A DNA stretch of 16,084 bases from Kiritimatiellia bacterium. Lineage in GTDB: Bacteria; Verrucomicrobiota; Kiritimatiellia; RFP12; UBA1067. Under the pieces are notes generated by a model. The model was not told where the DNA came from. It saw only the letters and a program-made list of their open reading frames with translations, and ran no database searches. Location of the stretch: assembly GCA_900767325.1 (NCBI GenBank), contig CAAFYT010000048.1:1-16084 (forward strand). The letters run 5' to 3'. Positions 7,257-14,946 of the stretch are shown here, one piece after another (positions within the stretch are counted from its first letter, which is position 1; each line of letters opens with the position of its first letter). The position numbers were made by a program, and so were the translations under genes.

Positions 7257-8608
7257 ACCAGCTTCGCCAGGTACGCGGCCAGGCCGATGTAGCTCGCCGG
7301 CGTGAGCGCGAGAAGTCGCGCCTTGTCCGCCTTCGGCAGGGGCAGCGCCAGCACGAACTCGCGCAGGACCTTCGCATCGACGCGCCGACCGCGCGTCAGT
7401 TCCTTCAGCCGTTCGTAGGGACGATCCATGCCGACCTTGCGCATCACGGTCTGGATCGGTTCGGCCAGGACCTCCCAGTTGGAGTCGAGGTCCTCGTCGA
7501 GACGAACGCGATTGATCTCCGTCTTGCCGAGGCCCTTGATCGTGGAGCGGATGGCTATCAGCGTGTAGCCGAAGCCCACGCCCATGTTGCGCAGGGTGGT
7601 CGAATCCGTGAGATCGCGCTGCAGCCGCGAGATCGGCAGCTTGCGCGACATGAAGCCGAGAACCGCGTTCGCGAGGCCGAGGTTTCCCTCCGAGTTCTCG
7701 AAGTCGATCGGATTCACCTTGTGCGGCATCGTCGAGGAGCCGACCTCCCCCTTGATCGCACGCTGCCTGAAGTAGCCCTTCGAGATGTACATCCACATGT
7801 CGCGATCGAAGTCGAGCAAGACCGCGTTCCAGCGCTGAATCGCGTCGAAAAGCTCGGCGATGCCGTCGTGGCTCTCGATCTGGGTCGTGAGGCGGTTCTG
7901 GCGCAGCCCGAGCGAGCCGATGACCTTCGCCGAGAGCTTTTCCCAATCCACCGCGGGATACGCCGCGAGATGCGCGTTGAAGTTGCCGACCGCGCCGTTC
8001 ATCTTCGCCGGCATCACGAGTCGGTCGATCTCCCCGGCCTGGCGCCTGAGTCGCTGCACCACGACCGCGAATTCTTTGCCGACGGTCGTCGGCGACGCCG
8101 GCTGGCCGTGCGTGTGCGCGAGCATCGGCACGTTCGCGTGCTTTTTCGCCAGAGCCGCGAGAAGCGCTGTGACCTCGTCCATCGCCTGCCGCAGCACGCG
8201 CTTGCCGTCGCGCAGCATCAGCGCGTGCGACATGTTGTTGATGTCCTCGCTCGTGCAGCCGAAGTGGATGAACTCGCCGCGCGCGCCCAAACCGGTCAGG
8301 CGCTCCTTGAGGAAGTACTCCACCGCCTTCACGTCGTGGTTGGTCGTGCGCTCGATCTCCTTCACCCGCGCCGCATCCTCGAGCGAGAACTCCTTCGCCA
8401 CCCGCCGCAGCGCCGCGCGCTCCTTCGCCGTCAGCGCCGCGCATTCCCTGATGCGCCGATCGGCGCACAGCGCCTCAAGCCACGTGCATTCCACGAGCAC
8501 GCGTCGCTTGATGAGCCCGTATTCGGAGAATATCTCGTTCAGCTCCGCGCACTTGCCCGCGTAGCGGCCGTCAATCGGCGAAATCGCCGTCAGTTCGCTT
8601 AGGTTCAT
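7253..8608 (-). CDS. purB: adenylosuccinate lyase
   Basis: This 451-aa enzyme acts twice in purine synthesis, releasing fumarate from SAICAR and from adenylosuccinate in the cytosol. It belongs to the E. coli-like long PurB subtype: it opens with MNLSELTAISPIDGRYAGK and has FIHFGCTSEDINN (113-125), the catalytic-His region HTHGQPASPTTVGKE (165-179) and the mobile signature loop GSSTMPHKVNPIDFENSEGN (290-309) with catalytic Ser291/292. Length and all visible motifs are normal. The ATG at 8608 overlaps the stop of the upstream secreted-protein gene (ATGA), and its own stop overlaps the miaA GTG start, so three genes are tightly coupled. AAGGG upstream of the start is a modest ribosome site. Confidence 0.96.
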   Translation of the reverse strand: MNLSELTAISPIDGRYAGKCAELNEIFSEYGLIKRRVLVECTWLEALCADRRIRECAALTAKERAALRRVAKEFSLEDAARVKEIERTTNHDVKAVEYFLKERLTGLGARGEFIHFGCTSEDINNMSHALMLRDGKRVLRQAMDEVTALLAALAKKHANVPMLAHTHGQPASPTTVGKEFAVVVQRLRRQAGEIDRLVMPAKMNGAVGNFNAHLAAYPAVDWEKLSAKVIGSLGLRQNRLTTQIESHDGIAELFDAIQRWNAVLLDFDRDMWMYISKGYFRQRAIKGEVGSSTMPHKVNPIDFENSEGNLGLANAVLGFMSRKLPISRLQRDLTDSTTLRNMGVGFGYTLIAIRSTIKGLGKTEINRVRLDEDLDSNWEVLAEPIQTVMRKVGMDRPYERLKELTRGRRVDAKVLREFVLALPLPKADKARLLALTPASYIGLAAYLAKLV

Positions 8609-11052
8609 GGTTTGACCCTTCCTTGGTGCTTCTGGTAATTGGTGTCGTCCGGAATCGCGTCGATCGAACCCGCCTTCTCCGCGTCGGCATAGCGCCGATA
8701 GCGCGCGGTTACGTCATCGGCCCAGACATCCGAAAAACCCTGCGGAAACGCCCACGTGCGCCAGAAGCGCGTTTTCCCGGCGTTCGGCGTGGCGCGCGAG
8801 GCGTAGATGCGGAGATCCGGCCGCGCGGCATCGGCCGCCGCCGCATAGGGCGTGATCCAACACGCATCGATCGGCGAAGGATCGCCGTCCCCGAAGAAGT
8901 GCCAATCGGCGCCGTCGTGGAACTCGACCCACGAATGGTTGCCTTGGATCGTCGTCCAGTTGCAGCCGACCAGACGCGCCGGAATGCCGACCGCGCGAAA
9001 AGCGCAGATCTGAAGGATCGCCATACCCGTGCAGCTCGCCTTGTGGATGCGCATCGAGTGGAACGGCGATTGATTGGCCTTGTCGCGCGCAGTCGAGTAA
9101 TGGACGTCCAGAAGATCCCAGATCGCGGAATTGATGCGCTGGACGGCTTCAATTGGCGTCTTGCAGTCGGCCACGAGCGGTCTGAAGATGCTCCTGAAAA
9201 GATCACGCCAATCGTCGCGCTCCTCGTCGATCACCGTGTCGGGCTCGATCCACTCGCGCCGCAGCTCGTCCGAGAAAGTCCCCTCCCACGGCAACTCATC
9301 CGAGCCGCCCTCGAGCGCCGTCCCCAGCGCCGCCCAATGCGCGGCCGACAGGCCCTTCGGTGTGAAGATCGAAAGCCCGTCCAAGCCGCTCGCCTTGAGC
9401 CCCCTCGCAACCTCCCCGAGCTCGCTCGGCAGAAGTCCCCGCCCCTCCGGATCGGGATTCGTCCGGCAGGAAAGCCAGTCCTTCGAGACCATCACACCGG
9501 AATGGAGCGCGCCGCGCGAGCCAAGCGCCACGCGCTCGAGGCGCGAGATCTTCGGGATCCATGCGGCGTCTTCGAGGTAGAACGCATTGTAGTTCATCGC
9601 GAAGAACTCGTCGGCGTTCCACTTGTTCCACTCCTGCCGCACCATCGGGATCGCGTAGTCCGCGGGTCCGGGGAATACATCGACGCTCACTTTCTTGCCG
9701 CGCCGATGCACGGCCTCGCAGATCGCGTTCACGCAGGCGGTGAGCGTGTCGCACCGGAACTGCTCCCACGTACGCCCCTCGCCATGCGTCTCGAAATCGG
9801 CCCGGCACGCCTCGCAGTAGCAGTAATCGGCCCGCGGATAGTCCTGCGGATCGAGCCGGTCGGCGTACTTGCCCCAAAGCCCCTTCGCCAGGATCGCGTC
9901 GGCATAGCGGATGTAGTCGAGCTGAACCGCGTCGAGCTCGTCGATCTCCGCTAAGCGCGCGCAATCCTCACACAACTGCCGGACGACTTCCGGATTGTGC
10001 GGATCGAGGGTCGCGTAGTACTCGACGTAGGCGCGGCAACCCTTATCCGCTGCCGATTCACCGAGCTTGTTGACCGCATACCACGAACGCGGCGCGCCTT
10101 CCCGGAGGAGCGTCGTGACCCACGCCTGGTAGTCGAGCCCCGCCGCCTTCGCTCGCTTCGCCGCCTCGCGGTGGCGCGCAACGTCGAAGCCGCCCACGCC
10201 GAGACAAACGCCCGTTACGCCCTTCCGGCGCCAGTCCACGAACTTCGCCGAAAGCTCCTCCGCACTCTCCCCGGGCTCCCAGCCGTACCAGACGGAGACG
10301 GCGAACGGCGCCTTCGCGAGCGTGACGCGCCCCCAGCGCTCGGGCTTGTGCATGTTCACCTCGCCCGTCGCGCCCCACGTCCAGTTGCGATCGCGCCCGT
10401 CGACCCACTCCACGCGCGAAAATCCGATGCGCATCGTCTGCCCCGCCGTCAGGAAGTTCGTGAAGCCGTCGGCGATCGCCTCCCGGGGAACCGCCACCTC
10501 GAGGCACCACCCCGCGTCACGATCGCCCGAGTCGTTCAGCGTGCCCCTGACCTGAACGGCGCTCCTGAGCCCATCCGCATTCCACTGGTGCAGGACGCAG
10601 TTGCCTCCCACCGCGCCGTAGGGCGCCGTGAGAAAGAGATCGAACACGGTGTTGGTGGCGTTGAACTCGAACTCGAAGTAGTTTCGCCCGTCGCCATCGG
10701 GGTCGATGAAGATCTCGAAGTCGTTTTCGTGCCAGACGATCCCGTCGCGCGTCGTGAGGCGCGCTTGCACGTTTGGCTCCTCCAGCTCCGCGTAGACGTA
10801 GAGGAAGTCGGCGTCCCACAGCATCTTGGCGCGCGTGCGGTAGATCGGCGCCTTCGCCGCGTCGCCCGTGATGTCGACGAAGTCCTCCGTCCAGGGCGCG
10901 GCGGCCCAGACGGGTTCGTCGGCGACGCCATCGATCGTCGGCGCGCTTCGCGCGGTGGCGACCCGCTGCGCCGTGTACTCGAACGGCGGTGGCAATGCCC
11001 ATGTCGGAAGCATCGCCATCGCCGCGATCGCCGCTGTCAAGACCGTCCGCAT
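8605..11052 (-). CDS. secreted CBM9-like / glycosidase-like TIM barrel / transglutaminase-like fusion protein
   Basis: This 815-aa protein is not one I can name. Residues 1-19 look like a Sec signal peptide (cleavage near TWA-LP). Residues about 37-245 resemble a CBM9/DOMON-like sugar-binding domain, with APTIDGVADEPVWAAAPW, a FEIFIDPDGDGRNYFEFEF core and a closing WGRVTL. Residues about 250-580 look like a glycosidase-type TIM barrel of the GHL10/DUF187 or DUF4015 kind: VSVWYGWEP, GVTGVCLGVGGF, LDAVQLDYIRYAD (Asp379), VSVDVFPGPADYAIP and FFAMNYNAFY. It also carries a Cys cluster, YCYCEACRADF (C411, C413, C416). Residues about 610-735 look like a transglutaminase-like domain with the expected Cys-His-Asp order: Cys674 (KASCTGMAILQ), GIPARLVG, His706 (GNHSWVEF) and Asp722 or Asp724. 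A glycan-directed secreted enzyme is inferred; substrate and activity are unknown. It lies 19 bp after kbl and overlaps purB by 4 nt. Confidence 0.78.
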   Translation of the reverse strand: MRTVLTAAIAAMAMLPTWALPPPFEYTAQRVATARSAPTIDGVADEPVWAAAPWTEDFVDITGDAAKAPIYRTRAKMLWDADFLYVYAELEEPNVQARLTTRDGIVWHENDFEIFIDPDGDGRNYFEFEFNATNTVFDLFLTAPYGAVGGNCVLHQWNADGLRSAVQVRGTLNDSGDRDAGWCLEVAVPREAIADGFTNFLTAGQTMRIGFSRVEWVDGRDRNWTWGATGEVNMHKPERWGRVTLAKAPFAVSVWYGWEPGESAEELSAKFVDWRRKGVTGVCLGVGGFDVARHREAAKRAKAAGLDYQAWVTTLLREGAPRSWYAVNKLGESAADKGCRAYVEYYATLDPHNPEVVRQLCEDCARLAEIDELDAVQLDYIRYADAILAKGLWGKYADRLDPQDYPRADYCYCEACRADFETHGEGRTWEQFRCDTLTACVNAICEAVHRRGKKVSVDVFPGPADYAIPMVRQEWNKWNADEFFAMNYNAFYLEDAAWIPKISRLERVALGSRGALHSGVMVSKDWLSCRTNPDPEGRGLLPSELGEVARGLKASGLDGLSIFTPKGLSAAHWAALGTALEGGSDELPWEGTFSDELRREWIEPDTVIDEERDDWRDLFRSIFRPLVADCKTPIEAVQRINSAIWDLLDVHYSTARDKANQSPFHSMRIHKASCTGMAILQICAFRAVGIPARLVGCNWTTIQGNHSWVEFHDGADWHFFGDGDPSPIDACWITPYAAAADAARPDLRIYASRATPNAGKTRFWRTWAFPQGFSDVWADDVTARYRRYADAEKAGSIDAIPDDTNYQKHQGRVKP

Positions 11053-11071
11053 CGGCGCCGAGTTCCGCGCC

Positions 11072-12247
11072 TTAGCGCGACTTCGCGAACGCCTGGATCG
11101 CGAAGTCGATCTCCTCCGGCGTGTGGCAGGCGGACATCTGCGTGCGGATGCGCGCCTTGCCCTGCGGCACGACGGGATAGAAGAACGCAGTCGCGTAGAC
11201 GCCGTTCCGGTAGAGGTTGTCGCTCATCTTCACCGCGACCGCGGCGTCGCCGAGCATCACGGGGACGATCGGGTGATGGCCGGGAACGAGGTCGAAGCCG
11301 AGCTTGGTCATGCCCTCGCGGAACTGCTTCGCGTTGGCGTTGAGCTGCTCGCGGAGCTTCGGATTCCCCTTCGCGAGCTCGATCGCCTTGATCGAAGCGG
11401 CCGCGACCGGCGGCGGAACCGCATTCGAGAAGAGGTAGGGGCGCGCCTTCTGGCGGAGAATGTCGACGATCTCCTGACGCGCGGCGATGTAGCCGCCCGA
11501 AGCGCCGCCGAGCGCCTTGCCGAAGGTACCCGTGATGATGTCCACACGACCGACGCAGCCACAGTCCTCGACCGAACCCGCGCCGGTTTCGCCCAGAACG
11601 CCGACCGCGTGCGAATCGTCCACGAGAACGAGCGCGTTGTACTTGTCGGCGAGGTCGCAAATCTCCTTCAAGGGGGCGATGATGCCGTCCATCGAGAAGA
11701 CGCCGTCCGTCGCGATCAGCTTGAAGCGCGCGCCCTTCTCGTCGGCCGCCTGGAGCTGCTTTTCGAGATCGGCCATATCGCCGTTGGCGTAACGGTAGCG
11801 CTGGGCCTTGCAGAGCCGGACGCCGTCGATGATCGAGGCGTGGTTCAGGGCGTCGGAGATGATCGCGTCCTCGGCGGTGAGAAGCGCCTCGAAGACGCCT
11901 CCGTTCGCATCGAAGCAGCTGCCGAAGAGGATGCAGTCGTCCATGTGGGTGAACTCGGCGACGGTACGCTCGAGCTTCTTGTGGAGCGTATCCGTTCCGC
12001 AGATGAAGCGCACCGAGCCCATGCCGTAGCCGTACTTCGCCGTGGCTTCGCGCGAAGCCTCGACGATCTCGGGGTGGTTCGCGAGGCCGAGGTAGTTGTT
12101 CGCGCACATGTTGATGAGCTTCGTACCGTTGTCGAGGAGCACCGTCGAGCCCTGCGGCGTCGCGATGATCTTCTCGTTCTTGTAGAGTGACTTCGCCTTC
12201 AGATCGGCGATCGTCTCCTGCAGGTGGGCTTGGAACTTGCCGTACAT
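11072..12247 (-). CDS. kbl: glycine C-acetyltransferase (2-amino-3-ketobutyrate CoA ligase)
   Basis: This 391-aa PLP enzyme of the alpha-oxoamine synthase family cleaves 2-amino-3-ketobutyrate with CoA to glycine and acetyl-CoA. It has MCANNYLGLANHP (47-59), GYGMGSVRFICGTDTLHK (73-90), SDALNHASIIDG (131-142), LVLVDDSHAVG (206-216) and the PLP-lysine segment TGTFGKALGGASGGY with Lys244. Length is the same as the family (about 398 aa). AAAGGA stands 8-9 nt before the ATG at 12247. It follows tdh after 38 bp. The product of Tdh is unstable and is handed to Kbl, so the pair is a complete threonine-to-glycine route. Related oxoamine synthases (BioF, HemA) are less likely given the tdh neighbour and these motifs. 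Confidence 0.96.
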   Translation of the reverse strand: MYGKFQAHLQETIADLKAKSLYKNEKIIATPQGSTVLLDNGTKLINMCANNYLGLANHPEIVEASREATAKYGYGMGSVRFICGTDTLHKKLERTVAEFTHMDDCILFGSCFDANGGVFEALLTAEDAIISDALNHASIIDGVRLCKAQRYRYANGDMADLEKQLQAADEKGARFKLIATDGVFSMDGIIAPLKEICDLADKYNALVLVDDSHAVGVLGETGAGSVEDCGCVGRVDIITGTFGKALGGASGGYIAARQEIVDILRQKARPYLFSNAVPPPVAAASIKAIELAKGNPKLREQLNANAKQFREGMTKLGFDLVPGHHPIVPVMLGDAAVAVKMSDNLYRNGVYATAFFYPVVPQGKARIRTQMSACHTPEEIDFAIQAFAKSR

Positions 12248-12285
12248 CGTTATCGTCCTTTCTTCCTTGAGGTTGCTGAGTTAAA

Positions 12286-13317
<1,032 letters not shown>

Positions 13318-13379
13318 TTGCCCGTCAGTCCTTTCCTTCGAGTGAATTGTTCGTTGTTTGCGTCTGTGAAGTCTCCGTC

Positions 13380-14339
13380 TCAGAGCCCGACCGCGCAGCG
13401 CACCTTCTCCATCGTCGGAGCCGCCGCCGCGCGCGCCTTCGCCGCGCCCGCGCGGAGGATGTCCTCCAGCGTGGCCGTATCCTTCGCCAGCTCCTCGCGC
13501 TTCGCGCGGAACGGATCGAAGAGCCGGTGATACGCCTCGAGAAGCGCCTTCTTCGCGTGCCCGTAGCCGTAGTTGCCCGCGCGGAAGCGCGCCGCCATCT
13601 CCGCGACCTCGTCCGGCGTGGCGAAGAGCTTGTAGAGTTCGTAGATCGAATTCCCCTCCGGCTCCTTCGGTTCCTCCATCGTCTTTGAATCCGTCACGAT
13701 CCCCATCACCTTCTTCTTGATGGATCCAATTGGTTCGAAGAGCTCGATCGTGTTGTGGTAGCTCTTGGACATCTTCTGCCCGTCCGTTCCGGGGATCGTC
13801 GCCACCGTCTCGGGAATGTACGCATCGGGCAGCTTGAAGATCTCGCCGTAGGCGTTGTTGAACTTCTGCGCGAGATCGCGCGTGACCTCGAGGTGCTGCT
13901 TTTGATCCTTGCCGACGGGCACGAGATCGGCGTTCATGATGAGGATGTCGGCCGCCATCAGAACGGGATAGGCGAAGAGCCCGTGGGTCGCCTCGAATCC
14001 GTGGGCCATCTTGTCCTTGTAACTGTGGCAGCGCTCGAGAAGACCCATTGGCGTCAGGCACGAGAGATACCACGCCAGCTCCTGCACCTCGGGAACGTCG
14101 CTCTGGCGGTACATCACCGACTTCTCGGGATCGAGCCCGCAGGCGAGATAATCGAGCGCGACATCGGTCGAAGCGCTTCGCAGCGCCGCGCCGTCGCGCA
14201 CCGTCGTCATGGCGTGGAAATTGGCGATGAACATGAAATTCTCGCCCTTCTCCTGAAGGTCGAACATCGATTTCATCGCCCCGAAGTAGTTGCCCCAGTG
14301 GAGCTTGCCGGATGGCTGTATGCCCGTAAGAGTTCTCAT
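13380..14339 (-). CDS. trpS: tryptophanyl-tRNA synthetase
   Basis: This 319-aa class I synthetase charges tRNA-Trp. The HIGH-type motif is PSGKLHWGNYFGA (9-21, HWGN at 14-17) and the KMSKS loop is intact (GTDGQKMSKS, KMSKS at 189-193). ANFHAMTT (39-46), LMAADILIMNADLVPVGKDQ (127-146) and HLEVTRDLA are typical of bacterial TrpS. Length is normal for the short bacterial form. The start MRTLTGIQPSGK at 14339 is the expected N-terminus. No Shine-Dalgarno precedes it, and the promoter -10 ends only 9 nt upstream, so the mRNA is predicted to be nearly leaderless. A 62-bp gap with no clear terminator or promoter separates it from tdh. Confidence 0.96.
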   Translation of the reverse strand: MRTLTGIQPSGKLHWGNYFGAMKSMFDLQEKGENFMFIANFHAMTTVRDGAALRSASTDVALDYLACGLDPEKSVMYRQSDVPEVQELAWYLSCLTPMGLLERCHSYKDKMAHGFEATHGLFAYPVLMAADILIMNADLVPVGKDQKQHLEVTRDLAQKFNNAYGEIFKLPDAYIPETVATIPGTDGQKMSKSYHNTIELFEPIGSIKKKVMGIVTDSKTMEEPKEPEGNSIYELYKLFATPDEVAEMAARFRAGNYGYGHAKKALLEAYHRLFDPFRAKREELAKDTATLEDILRAGAAKARAAAAPTMEKVRCAVGL

Positions 14340-14348
14340 ACACCGCGT

Positions 14349-14377
14349 ATTATACCATAATCGTCACACGCGCTCAA
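14349..14377 (-). promoter_or_regulatory. extended -10 promoter of trpS
   Basis: The minus strand has -35 TTGAGC (14372-14377), a 17-nt spacer and a perfect -10 TATAAT (14349-14354), preceded by TG at the extended -10 position (TGGTATAAT). A start 6-8 nt downstream falls at about 14341-14343, leaving only about 2-4 nt before the trpS ATG. Confidence 0.8.
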
Positions 14378-14504
14378 TGCCGCGCCCCAGCGACGAACTA
14401 GGTTTCACGGTCTCCGAATTAATCGAATAGCCATGCGCTTGAAAACCTGCCAAAACGGATTATGGAACTGTACGTTCGCCTGAACTTGTTCGATGCCTCA
14501 ACCC
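14378..14504. other. intergenic spacer between the MraZ-like gene and trpS
   Basis: This spacer is 127 bp and less GC-rich than the housekeeping cluster. I see no ORF, no GC-rich hairpin with T-run and no second promoter. GAACTTGTTC (14483-14492) is a small 4-bp-arm palindrome of doubtful meaning. Confidence 0.5.
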
Positions 14505-14912
14505 TCAATCCAAGCCGATAGCATTGGGCGAGAGGTTTTCCGTCGCATAGAGTCTGGCATTTTGATAACAGCCAATGAAGGAAACAGAGGTCTTGAGCTG
14601 ACCGCGTTCGAGTATTTTGCTATCGAATTTTATCATGCCGTCGCTCGAAACCGTGTACATCCGAGACTCTTCGCCGATCTTCCGGAGAGCGGCATCGGCT
14701 TTCGGATCAAACAGGGCTTTTTCCCTCAATTCTGCCAAAGCCTCATTCCAACATTGCGCGGGCATTACCGAGAGAGAATGGTCATCCGCAACGGGAACTA
14801 CATACATCAGCTTACCTGGACCAAAGGCGAAACCCCATTCTTCGGGGAGCTTCACCCTGCCCTTTGAATCAATGGTCGTATCGAATCGACCGATGAGAAG
14901 TTCGTTGTCCAT
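14505..14912 (-). CDS. orphan MraZ/AbrB-like transcriptional regulator
   Basis: This 135-aa protein has the MraZ layout of two SpoVT-AbrB-type beta repeats. Repeat 1 is GRFDTTIDSKGRVKLPEEW (8-26) with the conserved DxxGR (15-19, DSKGR). Repeat 2 is YTVSSDGMIKFDSKILE (86-102), where the DxxGR motif is degenerate (SSDGM), followed by the MraZ-like VSFIGCYQNARLYATENL (110-127). Length fits MraZ (about 140-150 aa). True MraZ binds DNA and heads the division/cell-wall (dcw) cluster next to rsmH; neither is here, so this is probably a paralogue with another target, or an AbrB-type regulator. AAGGAG lies 6 nt before the ATG at 14912. Base composition looks less GC-rich than genes to its left. Confidence 0.7.
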   Translation of the reverse strand: MDNELLIGRFDTTIDSKGRVKLPEEWGFAFGPGKLMYVVPVADDHSLSVMPAQCWNEALAELREKALFDPKADAALRKIGEESRMYTVSSDGMIKFDSKILERGQLKTSVSFIGCYQNARLYATENLSPNAIGLD

Positions 14913-14918
14913 AGCAGT

Positions 14919-14946
14919 CTCCTTTCTTTAGTTCTCTATTATATCA
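14919..14946 (-). promoter_or_regulatory. extended -10 promoter and ribosome site of the MraZ-like gene
   Basis: A perfect -10 TATAAT (14938-14943) is preceded directly by TGA (14944-14946), giving TG-n-TATAAT. The TGA is the stop codon of the upstream VWA/metallopeptidase gene. No good -35 is seen at 16-18 nt. Initiation near 14931 gives a leader of about 19 nt that carries the Shine-Dalgarno AAGGAG (14919-14924). Confidence 0.7.

Noticed and set aside
7257..8468. N-terminal extension of MiaA to 642 aa
   Set aside because: The extra part is a shadow frame inside purB; the P-loop follows the GTG at 7256 by the normal distance.
8623..12190. Three plus-strand open frames of 440-448 aa (8623-9954, 9997-11343, 10868-12190)
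   Set aside because: All are opposite the fusion protein and kbl, Arg-rich and low complexity, with no recognisable motifs or ribosome sites.
13318..13379. Promoter or terminator between trpS and tdh
   Set aside because: No convincing -35/-10 pair, hairpin or T-run is seen; tdh may simply be co-transcribed with trpS.
13318..14343. N-terminal extension of Tdh to 685 aa
   Set aside because: It overlaps trpS in another frame; MKAIAK at 13317 is the normal Tdh start.
14483..14492. GAACTTGTTC palindrome as an operator
   Set aside because: Arms are only 4 bp, it is isolated and over 140 nt upstream of trpS; likely chance.
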